DNA of 64,000 bases from Himantopus leucocephalus (taxonomy: Eukaryota > Chordata > Aves > Charadriiformes > Recurvirostridae). The notes under the pieces were generated by a model that worked only from the letters and a program-made list of their open reading frames with translations, did not search any database and had not been told where the DNA came from. Shown one piece after another: positions 1 through 13,222 of the stretch. Every line of letters begins with the position of its first letter. Position 1 is the first letter of the stretch. Both the position numbers and the translations under genes were made by a program. The stretch lies in assembly GCA_003993805.1 (NCBI GenBank), contig RSEF01000014.1, positions 4,710,509 to 4,774,508 on the forward strand, written 5' to 3'.

Positions 1-781
1 AAACACACCTCTCTCTTCAACCAGTGACACCCAGTTAAAGCAGCAATACTGGGAGGGATCTCGGGGACCAGTACTCACCAGTCTGCTAATACTAAAGTAC
101 TGGGTCTGGAACTTGCGCCCTCCAGACCCTCCATGAAGACTGGTTTCACAAAGATACAACCTCCGCGGGGTACTCTGCAGGACTGGACCCTAAAAACCCA
201 TTTCCGTTCACCTTCTTGCTCCGCGGACGGTACAGCACGTTCTGGTCGCTCAGCCCCCTCGGTCTACAAAGTCTACCCCAGCTTACCAGGGGGGCGTCCT
301 CTGCGCCGCGCGGGAGACGATATCTTCTCAGTACCTTCACCGAGGAGATTACATGTGACTTAGGCAAAAAAAAAAAGAAAATCCACCATCCTGGCACCAA
401 ACCCCAGCATTTCTGCATTGTGAGTAACCCGGCACCGCACGTAGCAGAGAAGCACAGGACGTTTTGATGCAGAAAGGCAGAGGAAATCGATGGGTAGAAA
501 TTGGCATTTCTGTAGCTTTAGAAACTCGGAGGAGTCCGGGGAACAGACAAACTATTGACTTCCCTGCATCATCTCAGCTGTACTTATTAAATAAGATCCC
601 ACACGTAGTATAAACGCTACCATATGCGTGCAGAAGAACAAAGACTTTGAGGGCCTTTTATAAATGAAACCTCCTTTGTGGCTAAAAAAAAAAACCCCTA
701 TCGTGCTAAAACTAAAATATTACAGAGGCTGCAGCTGCACAAACAAATAAATGGTGTTTACCAGCAAAGGTATTTACTTAC
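1..781 (-). other. ADAP1: ADAP1 intron 3 (5' part), non-coding
   Basis: This sequence lies downstream of ADAP1 exon 3 on the minus strand and should be the start of intron 3. I see no exon, repeat family or RNA gene in it. Exon 4 (about 27 codons, expected to encode a QWIRAKYER-like motif) was looked for here on the minus strand and not found, so it lies to the left of the window, in a gap, or was missed. Confidence 0.7.
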
Positions 782-873
782 TGACAGTCAAGAAACGTTG
801 GCTTGTAATAAAACGGTGGCATTTTAGATTCATATTTTGCTTTTGCTACATTGTTTCCATTCGAGGCCATAAA
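782..873 (-). CDS. ADAP1: ADAP1 coding exon 3 (end of ArfGAP domain)
   Basis: The exon is 92 nt and encodes 30 residues plus two bases of the next codon. It begins FMASNGNNVAKAKYES and ends FYYKPTFLDC followed by CA. This matches the ADAP1 segment that follows the Arf-binding face of the ArfGAP domain, which in human ADAP1 reads FMASHGND...FYYRP. The acceptor is TTTTTACAG and the donor is CA|GTAAGT, both canonical. The phase joins exon 2 exactly, because exon 2 ends on a codon boundary. It sits on contig A, away from exons 5-10 on contig C, because of a scaffold error. Confidence 0.95.
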
Positions 874-2426
874 CTGTAAAAAGAGAAAAACCAGAAAGAA
901 TTAAAAAATGTTAACGGTATTTTCCCTTGTGCTCTTTTGCTTCTACAGAGTAATCAAATTATTGGGACGGAGCCTCTGTTCGCTTGCTGAGAGGCTTCCC
1001 CAGGACCGTGCACAGAAGGGATGCTGTAAAGGCTGTGCCTGCAAATCAGGGCTCAGAAATTAATATTGATTATTATTGCCAGGGCTCCCACAGCTTCATG
1101 TGACGCTGGGGACAGGTCCGTGTCCCAGTCACACATGCACAATCCCCACGGGAGCAGAAGGCAGCACGCGGTGGCATTTCCCACTCACGGGCGTGGGAAT
1201 GAGATGGCTCCCAGGGAATCCAGCGCAGAAACCGGGCAAGCAGAGGGCAAAACCTGACACTAACTTTAAGTCTCCGTGTGTTACGGCTCCAGCGAGGTAA
1301 TACTGTCCAACAATGCGCCCTTTGCTTTGGATCACATCACTTGTTCCGAAAGGATAATTTTATTTTTGCAAAGCCACGCCAGCAACCTCAGAAAGGAGCT
1401 TGAAGTATTAAAAATAAATAAATAAACAAACAAATAAATTTTATCTGCCCTGACAGCCCTCCTTTCCTTCAGATCTCGTATAAAAATGGCTACTTGAGAA
1501 CACTGCAAACGAAACCACAGATTTCCCTATTCATAAATTTTATTTGATGAAAATCACTTGAAGTGTAAAAACCCCATCCTTTCCCAGGCAGCCACGCTAA
1601 ATCTGCTTTGTCTTGCATCAAATGCCAAGCATACAAGCATTACAAGCAGCTAAGCTTTTTCTTTTTTTTTTTTTTTCCTCAAGACTTTTTTTTTCATTAT
1701 TTTCATGTTTTTGAGCTCCTCGAGTTTACATACTCAAACCACTCTCAAAAAAAAAAAAAATCAGGGAAGGGAAAACCCATGCGACACAAAGGCCTGTTTT
1801 CCTCATCAAACACATGACTCCACGAGCTGTGGCTTTCAGGAAAACCCCAAATCTCCAACATCCAAGGTAAGGACCAATGATGGAGCGGGTTCTTCGTGCC
1901 TTTAAAGACACCAAGAGTCAGAGCAGATAGGTTTCCTGGGTAGGCTCGCCTTTAGCAACATCACCCAAACCTGGGCAGGTGTGTGGCATAAACAGACGGA
2001 ATTTGTACCGTGAGGGTTCAGTTCTTCAAGACGTGAGTTTAAGAGTCTTCAACGCTACGGGGAACAAAGCCAGAAACAGCTGAGCTGGGCAGGGGCGGCA
2101 GACGAGAGTCCAGCCTACCGTCTAGGCGAGGCTGGAGGTAACGTGAGAAACAGAAGGCAATTCATTTAAAATGAGTAATTTCTACACACTCCATTTAATT
2201 GATATTTTTATAGGTGTGGGGGAAACCCTCAACTTCTTCACGAAATGGCGATTCCATTTTTCCATCAGCATCGTGGACCCCATTCCCACGCTCAGGAATT
2301 ACCTAGCCACGCTTTCTGAAATCACGTTTGTTGTGGCATCTTTAGAGACGACTCTGGTTTGCAGCTTTGCCGGTAAAACGCCACGACCCAAACGCACTGG
2401 TACTTCCAAGTCCCAGATGCACGTAC
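874..2426 (-). other. ADAP1: ADAP1 intron 2
   Basis: A 1.55-kb intron with canonical ends (GTACGT donor at the high-coordinate end, TTTTTACAG acceptor at the low end). It contains A- and T-rich tracts near 1403-1440, 1659-1692 and 1747-1760. I see no exon, CR1 copy or RNA gene. Confidence 0.85.
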
Positions 2427-2557
2427 CTCCACTTGAGCATCGTCCCAGTCATCCAGACGGACCGACTTCACTTTGCTGACCTGGGGAATATTGCGATGGA
2501 TTCCTGAACAGTTCAAGCAGATGAAGATGCCGAGGCTGTGGGATGCCCAGTCCGGGT
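2427..2557 (-). CDS. ADAP1: ADAP1 coding exon 2 (ArfGAP zinc finger and arginine finger)
   Basis: The 131-nt exon completes a split Asp codon and encodes 44 residues, starting DPDWASHSLGIFICLNC and ending WDDAQVE. It supplies the second half of the ArfGAP Cys4 zinc finger (CLNC). Together with CADC in exon 1 this gives C-x2-C-x16-C-x2-C at about residues 22, 25, 42 and 45. It also carries the catalytic arginine finger in the GIHR motif (about residue 50). The acceptor is a long pyrimidine tract ending TTTTCAG and the donor is GAG|GTACGT. ADAP1 rather than ADAP2 is indicated by SGIHRNIPQVSKVKSVRLD; ADAP2 has CGVHRNFPDISRVKS here. His-Ser at residues 35-36 replaces Tyr-Thr of human ADAP1. Confidence 0.97.
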
Positions 2558-2810
2558 CTGAAAACGAGAAAGAGAGAGAGACTTGCAGTCGGCTGGTGTG
2601 TGGGATTCGGGCAGCAGAGACGGGGCAGGACAGGGCACGGCAGGGGAGCCCGGGGGTCACCGGGCCCGAGTTCCCGGATTTTAAAGGCAGCAAATAAACA
2701 CACAAGCAAAATACAGAGACGAGTTCATGTATTTTGATAGTTATACCGATTACACTAACAATTAACAGGTTTGCAATCTCAAGTGCAACAGTTATTCACA
2801 AAACCCCAAT

Positions 2811-2930
2811 ATCACAGAATCGTATAATGGTTTAGGTTGGAAGGGACCTCGAAGATCGCCCAGTTCCAACCCCTGCCCTGGGCAGGGACACCTCCCACCA
2901 GCCCAGACCGAGACCTCCAAATCTCACCCC
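2811..2930 (-). mobile_element. CR1 LINE 3' fragment
   Basis: This matches the reverse complement of an avian CR1 3' end. It starts with CACAGAATCGTATAATGG, continues through GGTTGGAAGGGACCTCGAAG and then CCCTGGGCAGGGACACCTCCC. Similarity fades after about 2930. The copy is short (5'-truncated) and diverged. It lies in ADAP1 intron 1 in the same orientation as the gene. Confidence 0.85.
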
Positions 2931-5900
2931 ACGCTCCCTCGGAGAGAAGAGGTGAATGCCCATCTCTCATCAGCAAATCCCACCCAAGCGCCGGGTGGAA
3001 CAGAAATTCCACAATTAAAACAAACAGCTCAGGGAAACCGTTATGCTGCTCCCTTGCCTTTTCTTTTTTTCGTTGGTTTTCTTTTTTTTTTTTTTTGTAT
3101 ACAATGGGAGTGCTCCACAGAGAGCCTTTCCCCCCTCGGCTACGGCCGCCCAGCAGCACCGCCCTCCGTGCCAGGAGGTTTCCAGCCCTTGCCTTAATGG
3201 AAAAATGCTGCCAGTGGCAGCTCTGTACTTTCTCTGAGCAAAACCACGCGCTGTTTACAGCCCCGAGCTGACGTCTTGCACAAAGCACTTTCAACACAAG
3301 TCCTTCGCCGCCCAATTCCTCCTCGGGAGAGGCACTGCCCGAAGCGCGGGGAGACGGAGAGGAACTGGAGGAGGGCAGGGGCCGGGGGCAGGACACATCC
3401 ACCAGTGTCCCTGCCGCCGCCTCCCTAATAAAGCCGATACAGGGATCTTTGTTTGAACTCCGACGAGAAAATGTCAGCGCCCGCTATTCCAGCTGCGCCC
3501 TGGCGGAAAGAGCTCCCTTGCGAGGCACCGAGTCGGCCGCTGAATCCTCCACCTCCTCCCGACGGAGGTCCCCTCCTCGCCCCATCCTCCCCCAAACCCA
3601 CAGGGGTGGGAGCCCCATGGCCACCCCATCACATCAGGCAGCTCTGCCATCTCACAAACCATCCTAATTTGTTTATTCCCCCACAGTAATTACACTAATC
3701 ACAGCGCGGCAATTATTTATAAAAAGCAAGGGAACGTGCTTTCTGCTGCGTACACATATTTAGCGGCCTGGCTACGTGGCTGCAGCAGGAGCGGGCTGGC
3801 GTGGGGCAACGCAGCTCCTCCACGTGGGGTACCGGGGTCTGGTACCGGCCCCTGCCCGCGGGGACGGCCACCGCCCTCCCCCAGCACACCCTGGAGAAGA
3901 TGAACTCGGGTCCCCAGAGGTGGTCATGTCCAGATCTAAACCCACCAGCGACCCGAGCAGCCTCATCGCACGCGGCCGGGCGCCCCCGGCCAGGAGAGAG
4001 GAGCAAAGTCCCAAGCTGTTGCAGGTCCCACCAGCCGCAGCTCCCTCGGCACAGGGCTGGGACCAGCAGCCTGAAATAAAGGTGTTTTTTCCTCTGTTCC
4101 ACATGGCCTCCCATCCTCATGCGAGACCCCGACCACCACAGCTCGGGCCTGGCAAATATAAAACCAGTTAAGTCGGTGTGAGCACACCGCAGCAGCAAGC
4201 GAGCGCTGCCCACATCCAGCTACGCCAGTGAGGACACGGGGCGCTCTGCCCCGACCCCCGCGCCTCCCACGATGACCGGCTGACTCGGCTTCACACCACA
4301 CCCCAGGTCAGGCACCCCACTGACCCCCATCGCAAAGATCGCCGCCAGTTACTGGGTTATAGGTTGGCAACAAGAATCGAGAGTTTTGCACGCTCATGCA
4401 CGTTTCTGTGCTTTAACTCCTCCTGTTGTCCTCTCCCATCTCCAAACACGTGGCTGTAATCGAAGCCCAGGACCTGCCAAACTGCCTACCACAAAAATAG
4501 CCCAATAGCCCCGTGGTAGCCCAGGACCACGGGACCAATCAACGTGAGTCAGGCAAGGCGAAAGCATCAGCGTCTTTTGTTGAAAAACCCATCTCTGATG
4601 TCCACGCAGAGGATCAGGCATGAAGAAGGGCGAGAGGGTCCGGAGGATGGGGTGCCCACAGAGCAGCAGTGAGGAAGAGGAAGCCACGGCAGCGAAGTTT
4701 GGAGCTAACGTGGCCACCGGCTCACTGTGTTCAGTGCAGCCGCTCCACAATAACTGTGCTTCGAGCCTTCCCGCAGTAATGTGATGTGACCAAAGCTGTG
4801 CCCAACTCAGGGAAATGGGTACCAAAGTATGCATGGGCCTCCACAGGTTTTATCGGGAGCCCCAACATTTGTTTTATGTTAACGGATTTATCTTGGGATC
4901 ACAGGTGGATTTCTTCGTATTGTCTGCAATTTCCTAGACTCAGGTTTCCAAAGTCCTCTCGAAGAAGTAACCCCTCCACTGCCTGCACTGCTGTGTGCAA
5001 CAGGACTGGGAGACATCACACCTTCCTCCAGCCAGGGATGAGGACACAGTCGGGTGGAGGAACATCCTGCAAGAAGATCCTCAGGCTCAGACAGAGGAGA
5101 CACCAGCCCCAGTGGACGCTGAGCCAACTCGTACCCAAGCTGTCTCTTCTTGCCGTGGGTAAACAGCACCTCAAGCAATGGGCTTCAATCACAACTGGGG
5201 CTTTAAAGCGTTCTCCTCCCACCAGCAGTATTTTCTTTAGACCAGACTCGTAAACATGCTTCCCCCCTGCTCCCCGCCATGTCAAGCCATGTCTAATTAA
5301 GAAAGCAAACCCTGGGCTACATGCAGGAGCGTAAGCACATGGTTTCCAGAGGACAGTAGTACTTCAGAGGAGCAGACGGAGACAATGGGGTCAGTGGTGA
5401 CCCAACCCTTGGAAGGGACGCTCTCAGCTTGTTCCATAACACCACACCTGCTAGCTGTTTCCTCCGGGTCACCTTCCTCCCAGGGTTTCCTCTCTTGCCT
5501 ACTACACCCCAGCTCCATGTCCATCCAACACCAACAGCGTCCCACACCGCAAATGTCGAGGAGCGCCGTGACAGAGCTTCACTCGACTCACCAGAACCGA
5601 CACCAGCGGTTCCCATTGCCGCCGTATATTAATAGCAACTTCCTCTTCATTGCTCTTCTGGTTTTAAAAATACATATCTTTTAAATCCAAAACCATGCGG
5701 GAAAGGGGGATGCGAGAGTTGTAGATCTCCGGCTGGTTGCGTGCTGCTTTCTTGTGACAGCCACAGCCCACAACTACACAAATTTGGCAACTGGTTTTAG
5801 TGCCAAAGGGAACACCAGGCAGGAGGAGAGTTCAGAAAGCCCCAGGAGTGGAGTTAGCCCCATCCAAAAAATTACTAAGTAGTGAAATCCCCCAGAACCA

Positions 5901-8900
5901 AGTGATCTGCCAGGGGAAGTTGCTCTGAAATGTCACTGTTACAATAAGTTCATAGAGATTTCTGGTGGCTCTTGCTCTCCTGGCTGAAGACACTGACTGA
6001 GAAACCAAGCCAGCCCAGGCCTTTCCTCGGCTTTAGTGGAAAGACAAAAGCAATTTCTAAGCATCGTCTGAACAAGCCAGAGGGTTACGGACCCACGAGA
6101 GCCTGCGGGCTGGTGCCTCCCTGTGACCCCCCCGCGCCACCGCTCTGCCCGTGGGCAGGAAGGAGGAGGGTGGAGGATTCCCTGACTCCATCTCCTGGAG
6201 GGCTCTGCCAACGCCGCTTCCCCTTCTTACCCCCTCCCTGCACTTGTGACACCATTTTCGAAGAAACCTGGCTCTGAGACCTCTACGCCCACACACGTCC
6301 TGGGGGAACTGGTGACAGAGCCCCAGGCAGATGGCTGCTGGCCGGGGTGAGCACCCACTTCTGCAGGGACGCTTTTCCAAAGCCCTTTGGGAGGCCTGGG
6401 GCTGTCGGTGGCTGTGGAGCTCCCCGAGCACCTCACAGTCGCTCTCCCTTCCTTTCTGCTCTCCAGCACAAACGACGCGGAAGTCTGAGCTCAGGAACAT
6501 AGCGGATAACGCCAGCAATCCCCGACCTCGGCAGCGTCACAGACTCCAACCCTTCGAACGACTGCGCCACTGCTTTGAGATAAGACAACACCTTACATGT
6601 GAATAAATTGACATAAGCATCTTCCTACAAGACAAGTGAGTTTCGGGGCAGCACCGCTCAGTGATCCAGTGTCCCCAGGCCACACGGCCGGCGAGCTGAG
6701 GTCTCCGCAGCCAGCCGAAGCCCACCTTGCTGCGAGACACTTCAACGGCTGGAACACGTCCTCCATGCTGGACGCTGCTGGGGAGTTCAGTAATTTCATT
6801 TAAGACATTTTACCTGGGCAGGGCCCCAAAAAAGTGCACCAAAATGGCAATCTATCATAATCTGGACCTCTTCTGGGCACAACCCAAAAAAGATGATTTT
6901 TTTTCTAAGCCTCCAGAGTTTCAAGCAAACAGCAGCGAAGCCTAATGAAAACTCTCTGGCACACCTAAGTCCCAAACAAATGACTTTATTCCATTATGTT
7001 GAGCCAAAAGGAATAAAGACTACCAAGGAGCAAGGGGAATATTGAACCAAATAGACCGTTTTAAGTGCAGAAAGTCTCTTATCCTTCAGCATCACTGCTG
7101 CAGCACAACTGAGGGCAGCTCTAAAAGGCTTTCACTGCCCGACGTGGTAGAGATTTCTGGTCGCTTATAAACAGATTATAACCAATTTCAAAATAAAAGC
7201 CTGATACAACTTCATTTAAAAATAAAATAAACAAAGCTAAACTAAACTCTGGAGAAGCGCATTGGGGTGGTATTTTCCCATCTCGCCCATCTGAAAGGGA
7301 AGGCACAGCCAGAAATTAGAGAAGCATCCGAAGCAAAACTAAACCACTTGGGGAACACAGCTAAATTCAGAAATTAACTTCCCCACCCAGCCCCTTTTGC
7401 CACCACAAGCCCCAGGAAAACCCAGCGCAGAGAACAATGAACTCTGCAGCTTGAACCCAACGTTACCACGCGTAACAACAGCCCACGGAGGGAAAAACAA
7501 AGGCTGGACCCAGAAAAATAATAAACAAGAGGAACCGACATAAGACATAGGACAATTTATACAAACCAAAAGGAGAGTAGAGAAGATTGGAGGTGGGATG
7601 GCAGTAGATTTTTTTTTTTAAATAAATAACCAATATCTCCTGAATCCAGAATATAAACATAGGCTTCCAGTTTGAAAAGCCCTAAATGGCATCAACCCAA
7701 GTGAAATCCCATGAAGCAGAGCGGCAGCAGACTCGAAGCAGCCAGGAGACAAGAGCAAGAACTCAAGAGTCCCAAAACTTACTGAGATGCCCCCGCTCCA
7801 CCTTTTGCCTGTATATAGCACAGTATATTGCTGGCCAAGACAAATATCTGCCAGAACGTGGCCAATGCACAGCCATACCCCGTTAACGCAGCCTCCAGCA
7901 CACAAACGATGGCCTGACCCTTAATTAGCTGCCTGGCTCCATCCCCGCTGCACCGGCTGGGTGGGAGCCGCTGTTTTGTTGGGGATGGAGATTCAACAGA
8001 TTTCTCTGACCTCCCTCCCCTGTCTGAGGTGATAAAGACTAATTAGAGGGGAGAGGAGGACCTCTCCGGGTAGGCAAAACCTTTTTTAGCCCACACTGGA
8101 AAGGGAACTCATGTCCTTGGACACAGGACATAATCACAGGGATTTTAGTGCAATCCACGGGAGCAAAAAGCCTTTTCTGCTGGCTGCTCAGCTGCCGCTG
8201 GCTTCCTAAACGCCCCAGCCAGGAGAACCTCCTGTTCAGCACCGAAGTTCTGTCGCTATTTACTTTGAGGAAAGATTAGGAGGTTAATAAACAGACCCTG
8301 GTCATGGGTGTTTAAAAATAACAATAAAAGACGTTAAAACTGAAGCCAAACAGCCTCCCACCGACACTCCTCTCTAAGTAGGAAAATTTTTCGGTGAAGG
8401 CACTAAACTTGCCAAGGTCTCTTCATTCAGCTGGCGGGTCGCAGCAGCCCCCTCTGCTCGCTGCCTGCAGCCCACGGCTGTGCTGCCACCCGGGCACCGG
8501 ACAGAAAACACCCTCGCGTTAAACCTCCTTTCTTTCAAAAAGTCCTTTTCCCTGCAGAAAGCGGCATCGAGCTAAACACAACTACTGGGGGACTATTTTT
8601 ATTTTTTTTCCTTCTTACCCCTCCAATCTGCTCACGCCCAGGGAGAAGGGCTGGCAAATTCCAGGGGAAAAAAATAATCAGTATTTAAGTGAGAGGACAA
8701 TGGAGGTGCGGGAACAAGTTTCCACTTTTAGCTTGAAAATGAAAAGCCCGTTTCACGCCATCGGAGCGGCGAAGCTCTGGAACAGCTTTGCAGTGGGAGG
8801 TAGCGGGGTAAGAGAGAGAAGAGGCTGCGAGGCAGAGCCCCGCGCTGGGCGGAGGGGACGGGGAGATGTCGCTGGGGATGGCAGCGCCGGGCAGGACCCG

Positions 8901-9365
8901 GTCGCTCTGCCAGTTGTCCTCCCGAGCTGTGTTTTTAGGACCGGTGGTTGGGCAGGGGAAGGAGAGGGTCGAGGTCAAATCCTTTCAGTGCCCTCCTTAA
9001 TCCGGAGCAAACCAAGCAACCCCTGTGCTTCCCTCTCCTCTCCTCTCCCTTCGTGACACCCAGGGAACGGAAAAGCTTCACCTGCTTGAGAGATGAGAAG
9101 AAGCTGCGCCTGCGGGAAAGGTGTTCACAACCACCTCAGCCGCACGCCACCCACCCTCCGGCTTTTACACATTCTGTTACACCGAAATACCAAATCTGCT
9201 CGGCTTTGCAGCACAAAGCTCCGATACCAGGCTCCCCTCCATCGCACACCTTCTGCTCCTCCTCCAGCCCTCGTCCCCTCCGAGCCTCGGGCACAGGGGC
9301 CGGCGTTACCCAGGGTCCCTCTCCCACTAATCCATCCCAAATAAGAAAGACGACAACGACGTGAC

Positions 9366-9430
9366 AGGGGGGTTGGAACTAGATGATCTTCACGGTCGCT
9401 TCCAACCTAAACCATTCTATGATTCTATGA
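9366..9430 (+). mobile_element. CR1 LINE 3' end, very short copy
   Basis: A 65-bp severely 5'-truncated CR1 copy. It consists of GGGGGTTGGAACTAGATGAT, then CTTCCAACCTAAACCATTCT, and ends in the diagnostic tandem tail ATTCTATGATTCTATGA. It lies in ADAP1 intron 1, antisense to the gene. Confidence 0.9.
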
Positions 9431-12400
9431 TAAAAACGAGCCACGTAAACCGCTGCCAGAGGGTGTGAACTGCAGGATCGCTTTGATGGGATTTCCACTT
9501 TTGTCTTCAGAGCCTGACTGTCCTCCTACAATATAAAATGATTCCCGCTCCGTGGAAATGCAAGGCTCAGTCATAGAAAAATGGAGTAGAGGGAGAAATA
9601 CTCAGGGTCTTGTTATGCCCTGAGATAACCATCCGTCTCATGACGTGAGGAAAGATTGCCCGAGACAAAGAATCATTTAGGGGGAAAAAAAAAAAAAAAG
9701 GCTGAACTGCCACATTAGTCTTGAAGAAAAAAAGATTATTCTAATACATTGAGAGCCATTACACACCGGCAACTCAGAGAGATTGCTCAGTTTTTTGCGC
9801 TCAAGGCTGCATTTACCATGCTGTCTTTGCTGCAAAAACACATCTGTAAACCCACCGTAACAAACACACTGCAAACCAACATCTGGGCCGCTGACTCCAA
9901 CACACAAGTGTGAAACGACAGGGGACCCGGCGCCCCAGGTAACGACTGCGCCCCACAACGCAGCCTCAAAGATGCAGTGAATGCAATTTCATTATTCATT
10001 ACAGACAGATGACATTTTTGCAACTGAAACATTTTTTACTCACAACAACCTTTCATGGAAAAGTAAGGTTTTGTAAAGATACAATTAATACAAACCCAAC
10101 TAGAAGCTTTTAAAAAAAAAACAAAACCAACAAAATCCTACAAGTGAAAAATGTAACCTCTCAGGTTTTTTTCCACTCTGATTTTCAGATTCTACTTCAG
10201 CATCCTTTCTGCGTTCCCAGCCGTCGTGGCTGGGGCCACCATAAGCCTGTTCTCCCTACCTGAGACATGCCCTCAAAATCTGGGAGGATTTTTTGTAAGC
10301 TCGGCTTTTGCACGAGGGATTTTTCTGCCGGCCATAAGCACTGGCCCTGGGAAGGCACAGATCTGACCCTCCTGAGCATCACATCCAACGCCACGTTCCA
10401 GCCAGCTGCAGGTGCACCAACCGGGGGAACACACATCTTGAACACAGCAGCCTCGCTCGTAGGACTTGGCCACTTAAATAATCCTCAGTGGCGATTAAGT
10501 GGCAAGCTCTGGCCCAGACCCAGGCAATCAGTGGGGCTTTCGCCTGGGTGTCCCCAAGGAGACGCGATGACCCCGCAGGGAGGATGCTCCTCACGCAGCC
10601 TGGGAGGAGCAGCGGTGCCTCCCCTGATGCTCCCTGTCCCCCCCGGGGTTTGATTTCTGGCACGGCCACAGCTTCGCCCCAGCCGTGCCAAGCTGCTGCG
10701 AGCTCTTCTGCATCAGGACGCCACAGGCTTTCGTTACACGGGCATGTCATACCTGCGCCAAGCCCCCACTCCCGGGCTGCTATGGCTACTGAGCCTCACC
10801 CAAACGCCACAACAGTCACAAAGCAAAGCAACCTTTTTTGGCAGCAGGGAAGGGGGAAAAAAAAAAAAAAAGAAACCCAAACTTTCACTGACTGCCTGCT
10901 TTCTGAAGCAAATATTTCCAAGAGCAAAAGAAAACCCAGCTGGCTTCCAAATACACAAATTAAAGTGCCTAACAGAGGATTTTCCCCTGTTACATTTCTG
11001 ACCCATCCTACTCTTTGTTATCAGTATCCCTGAGCTAAATGGCTCCCTCTTATCACGGATCCCGCATTAACTGGGGATTTCAGGGAGAGGAACACACCCA
11101 CCCGAGAAGCAGTAATAATAAATCAGGGATCCTGACCTTTTGCTCCCCCACCCCCCCACCCCCCCGCTCTACCAGATCAGCAGCACGACAATACACAGGT
11201 GTGGGAAAGCACAAGTACGCCCTGCTTTCCTCCTCTTCTCTTCATTCCCTGCCCTCCCTCTTCTTTCATTCGCACTTTATTTTCTCTGCTTTGGGACTTT
11301 GCCTGTGTCCAGCCCTCCACCCAGTTCCAGCAATCACCTTTATCTTCCTGTGCATCCCATTTTCCACACCTGCACCCCGTTCTGGAGGCTCTCTGGACAC
11401 CCATCCCACGTTACCTCGTACCCAGAGAGACCTGGCCTGCCACACCTGCCCCAGGGGAATAACAGAATTCAGCCTGAATATTTTATACGTAACCTACAGA
11501 CACAAGTTATGTATCTTGACTTCTGTGAAATAGCCCAGGGCATCTCAAGTTTATTGTCACTCCCAAGCGGATGAGCTCATCACAGCACCACGCGTAGCTC
11601 TCGGTGGCCAAAGAAACTGAAGCAAAGTGATTGGCAGTTGCCACTAAAGAAATTGGGTTGACGAACAGAGATCCAGTCCCAGGGAAGTAATGCCGTGGCA
11701 GTTCAGAAGAGAGGCTGAAGGGTATTAATATAGCACGTCTCGTGTTACAAAAGACACTGGCCCAAATTCTCCTCTCCAAGTTTCAGATTCACTACGACAT
11801 CTCTGCATGCAAATGTCACCAAAAGCAAACTATGGTTTTGTTGCTTTACGAGCCCATTTGCAGCCTTTAACAACAACCCTCTTTCCCTGACATGAGCTAC
11901 TTTACTGACCTACAGCTTCATCTCCATCCTGCTGATGCTGAGAAACTTCCCATTTTGCAGAGGGGCTTTATATTACGCACAGGGCGAGGGAGAATTACCC
12001 ATTGATCTGAGTGGCCCAGGCTTGTAAAGTCCCCTCCGGGAAGGAATAATTTAGACAGGCACCTGCTCGGTGAGCCCAAGCCGTGCTCAGCGAGATGCTC
12101 CAAGGTGGGCTGGTACCGCTTGACAGCAACGCCAGCCAGCAGATGGGCGGGAGCGGGCAGAGCAGCGCAGCGCAGCGCTGCAAAGCAGTTCACACTATGC
12201 AGAAAGTTCTTTGTCTTCTCCAGCCGGATACTGGGGGACACAACGCATCTGAAAGTGTACTGCGGTGTCCTGAGATGCAGATTAGGGACATAAAACCTTC
12301 GGAAATGGTACCAGCTGGATGGTGGTACCCAATAGATCTTGAAATCCTAAATAAATCAATAGCTGGGAAAATGAGGTTCATCTGAAGAGTGGGTTGGTTT

Positions 12401-13096
12401 GGTGGTATTTTTTTTTTTAACCTGGAGAATGAGGCTGAAAAGGACATCCCTTCTCTACACCTCTTCAGAGCTATCCTGCTCAAGCTAATAGAAATGTAGA
12501 TGTTTTTATATGGTGATTAAAGAAAAAAAAAAGTTACTTGCTATGCAATTTTCCGAGATCCCTCTCAAAGGCAGATCCCACCGCACCACACAGACCCTGC
12601 AAAGGCTTTCCCACGCTCACACGCCGACCCCGACAATCCTCCATCCAAAGGGCGAGGAAGACGCCCCTAAGCTCGGATCTTCTCCCCTCCACGCACGAAG
12701 AGGACGAGGGACATTCCGGCAGCGGGCAGGGCGGGCAGGCACCCACCGGGGCCGGCCGGGCACGGGTCTGCGGGCAGGATGCCCACGGCAATGCCCCCGC
12801 TGCCCCCCGTCTGTTTGCTCAGCCACAGGGCAGGAGCAGCGACAAAAGCCAGCCTCTTGGCGAGGGGACGGGGGGGACGGGGGGACACAAGCCGCCTCCA
12901 GCAGCACAGGGCACCCCCCGCGGGCAGAGCCCCCCGCCCGCTGCCGGGGCTGCACTGCAGACGGCGGGGACCTGCCGGGGATGACATCAGCGCTGCCACG
13001 GCCGGGCGAGGAGCCGGCCCGGGCGGGGAGGGGGGGACCTCTCGGCCGGGGCTGCTCCGCGGGTACCGCCACAGCGCATCCCCATCCCTCCACACA

Positions 13097-13122
13097 GCCC
13101 CGCACCATCCCCATCCCCATCC
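13097..13122. repeat. (ATCCCC)n simple repeat at contig A end
   Basis: The last bases of contig A are tandem CCATCC / CCCCAT units running straight into the 100-N gap. The opposite strand reads GGGGAT repeats, which can fold as G-quadruplexes and often stop sequencing. The same repeat in the same orientation opens contig D at 47822. Confidence 0.95.
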
Positions 13123-13222
13123 NNNNNNNNNNNNNNNNNNNNNNNNNNNNNNNNNNNNNNNNNNNNNNNNNNNNNNNNNNNNNNNNNNNNNNNNNNNNNN
13201 NNNNNNNNNNNNNNNNNNNNNN
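13123..13222. other. Assembly gap, 100 N (contig A / contig B)
   Basis: A run of exactly 100 N, a conventional placeholder for a gap of unknown size. The left flank is the ATCCCC repeat, which matches contig D rather than contig B, so this join is probably wrong. Confidence 0.99.

Larger units (their letters stand above)
2558..13096 (-). other. ADAP1: ADAP1 intron 1 (3' part), non-coding
   Basis: About 10.5 kb upstream of exon 2 with no coding exon I can recognise. It holds two short CR1 3' ends (listed separately) and pyrimidine or A-rich tracts near 3060-3096, 7608-7620, 9681-9697 and 10857-10871. From about 12600 to the contig end the DNA becomes strongly GC- and CpG-rich. This is what one expects close to the exon 1 CpG island on contig D and supports A and D being true neighbours. 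Open reading frames here are short and lack family signatures. Confidence 0.7.

Noticed and set aside
2427..2557. Exon 2 belonging to ADAP2 or a processed pseudogene
   Set aside because: Residues match ADAP1 rather than ADAP2 at distinguishing sites, and flanking introns with splice signals rule out a processed copy.
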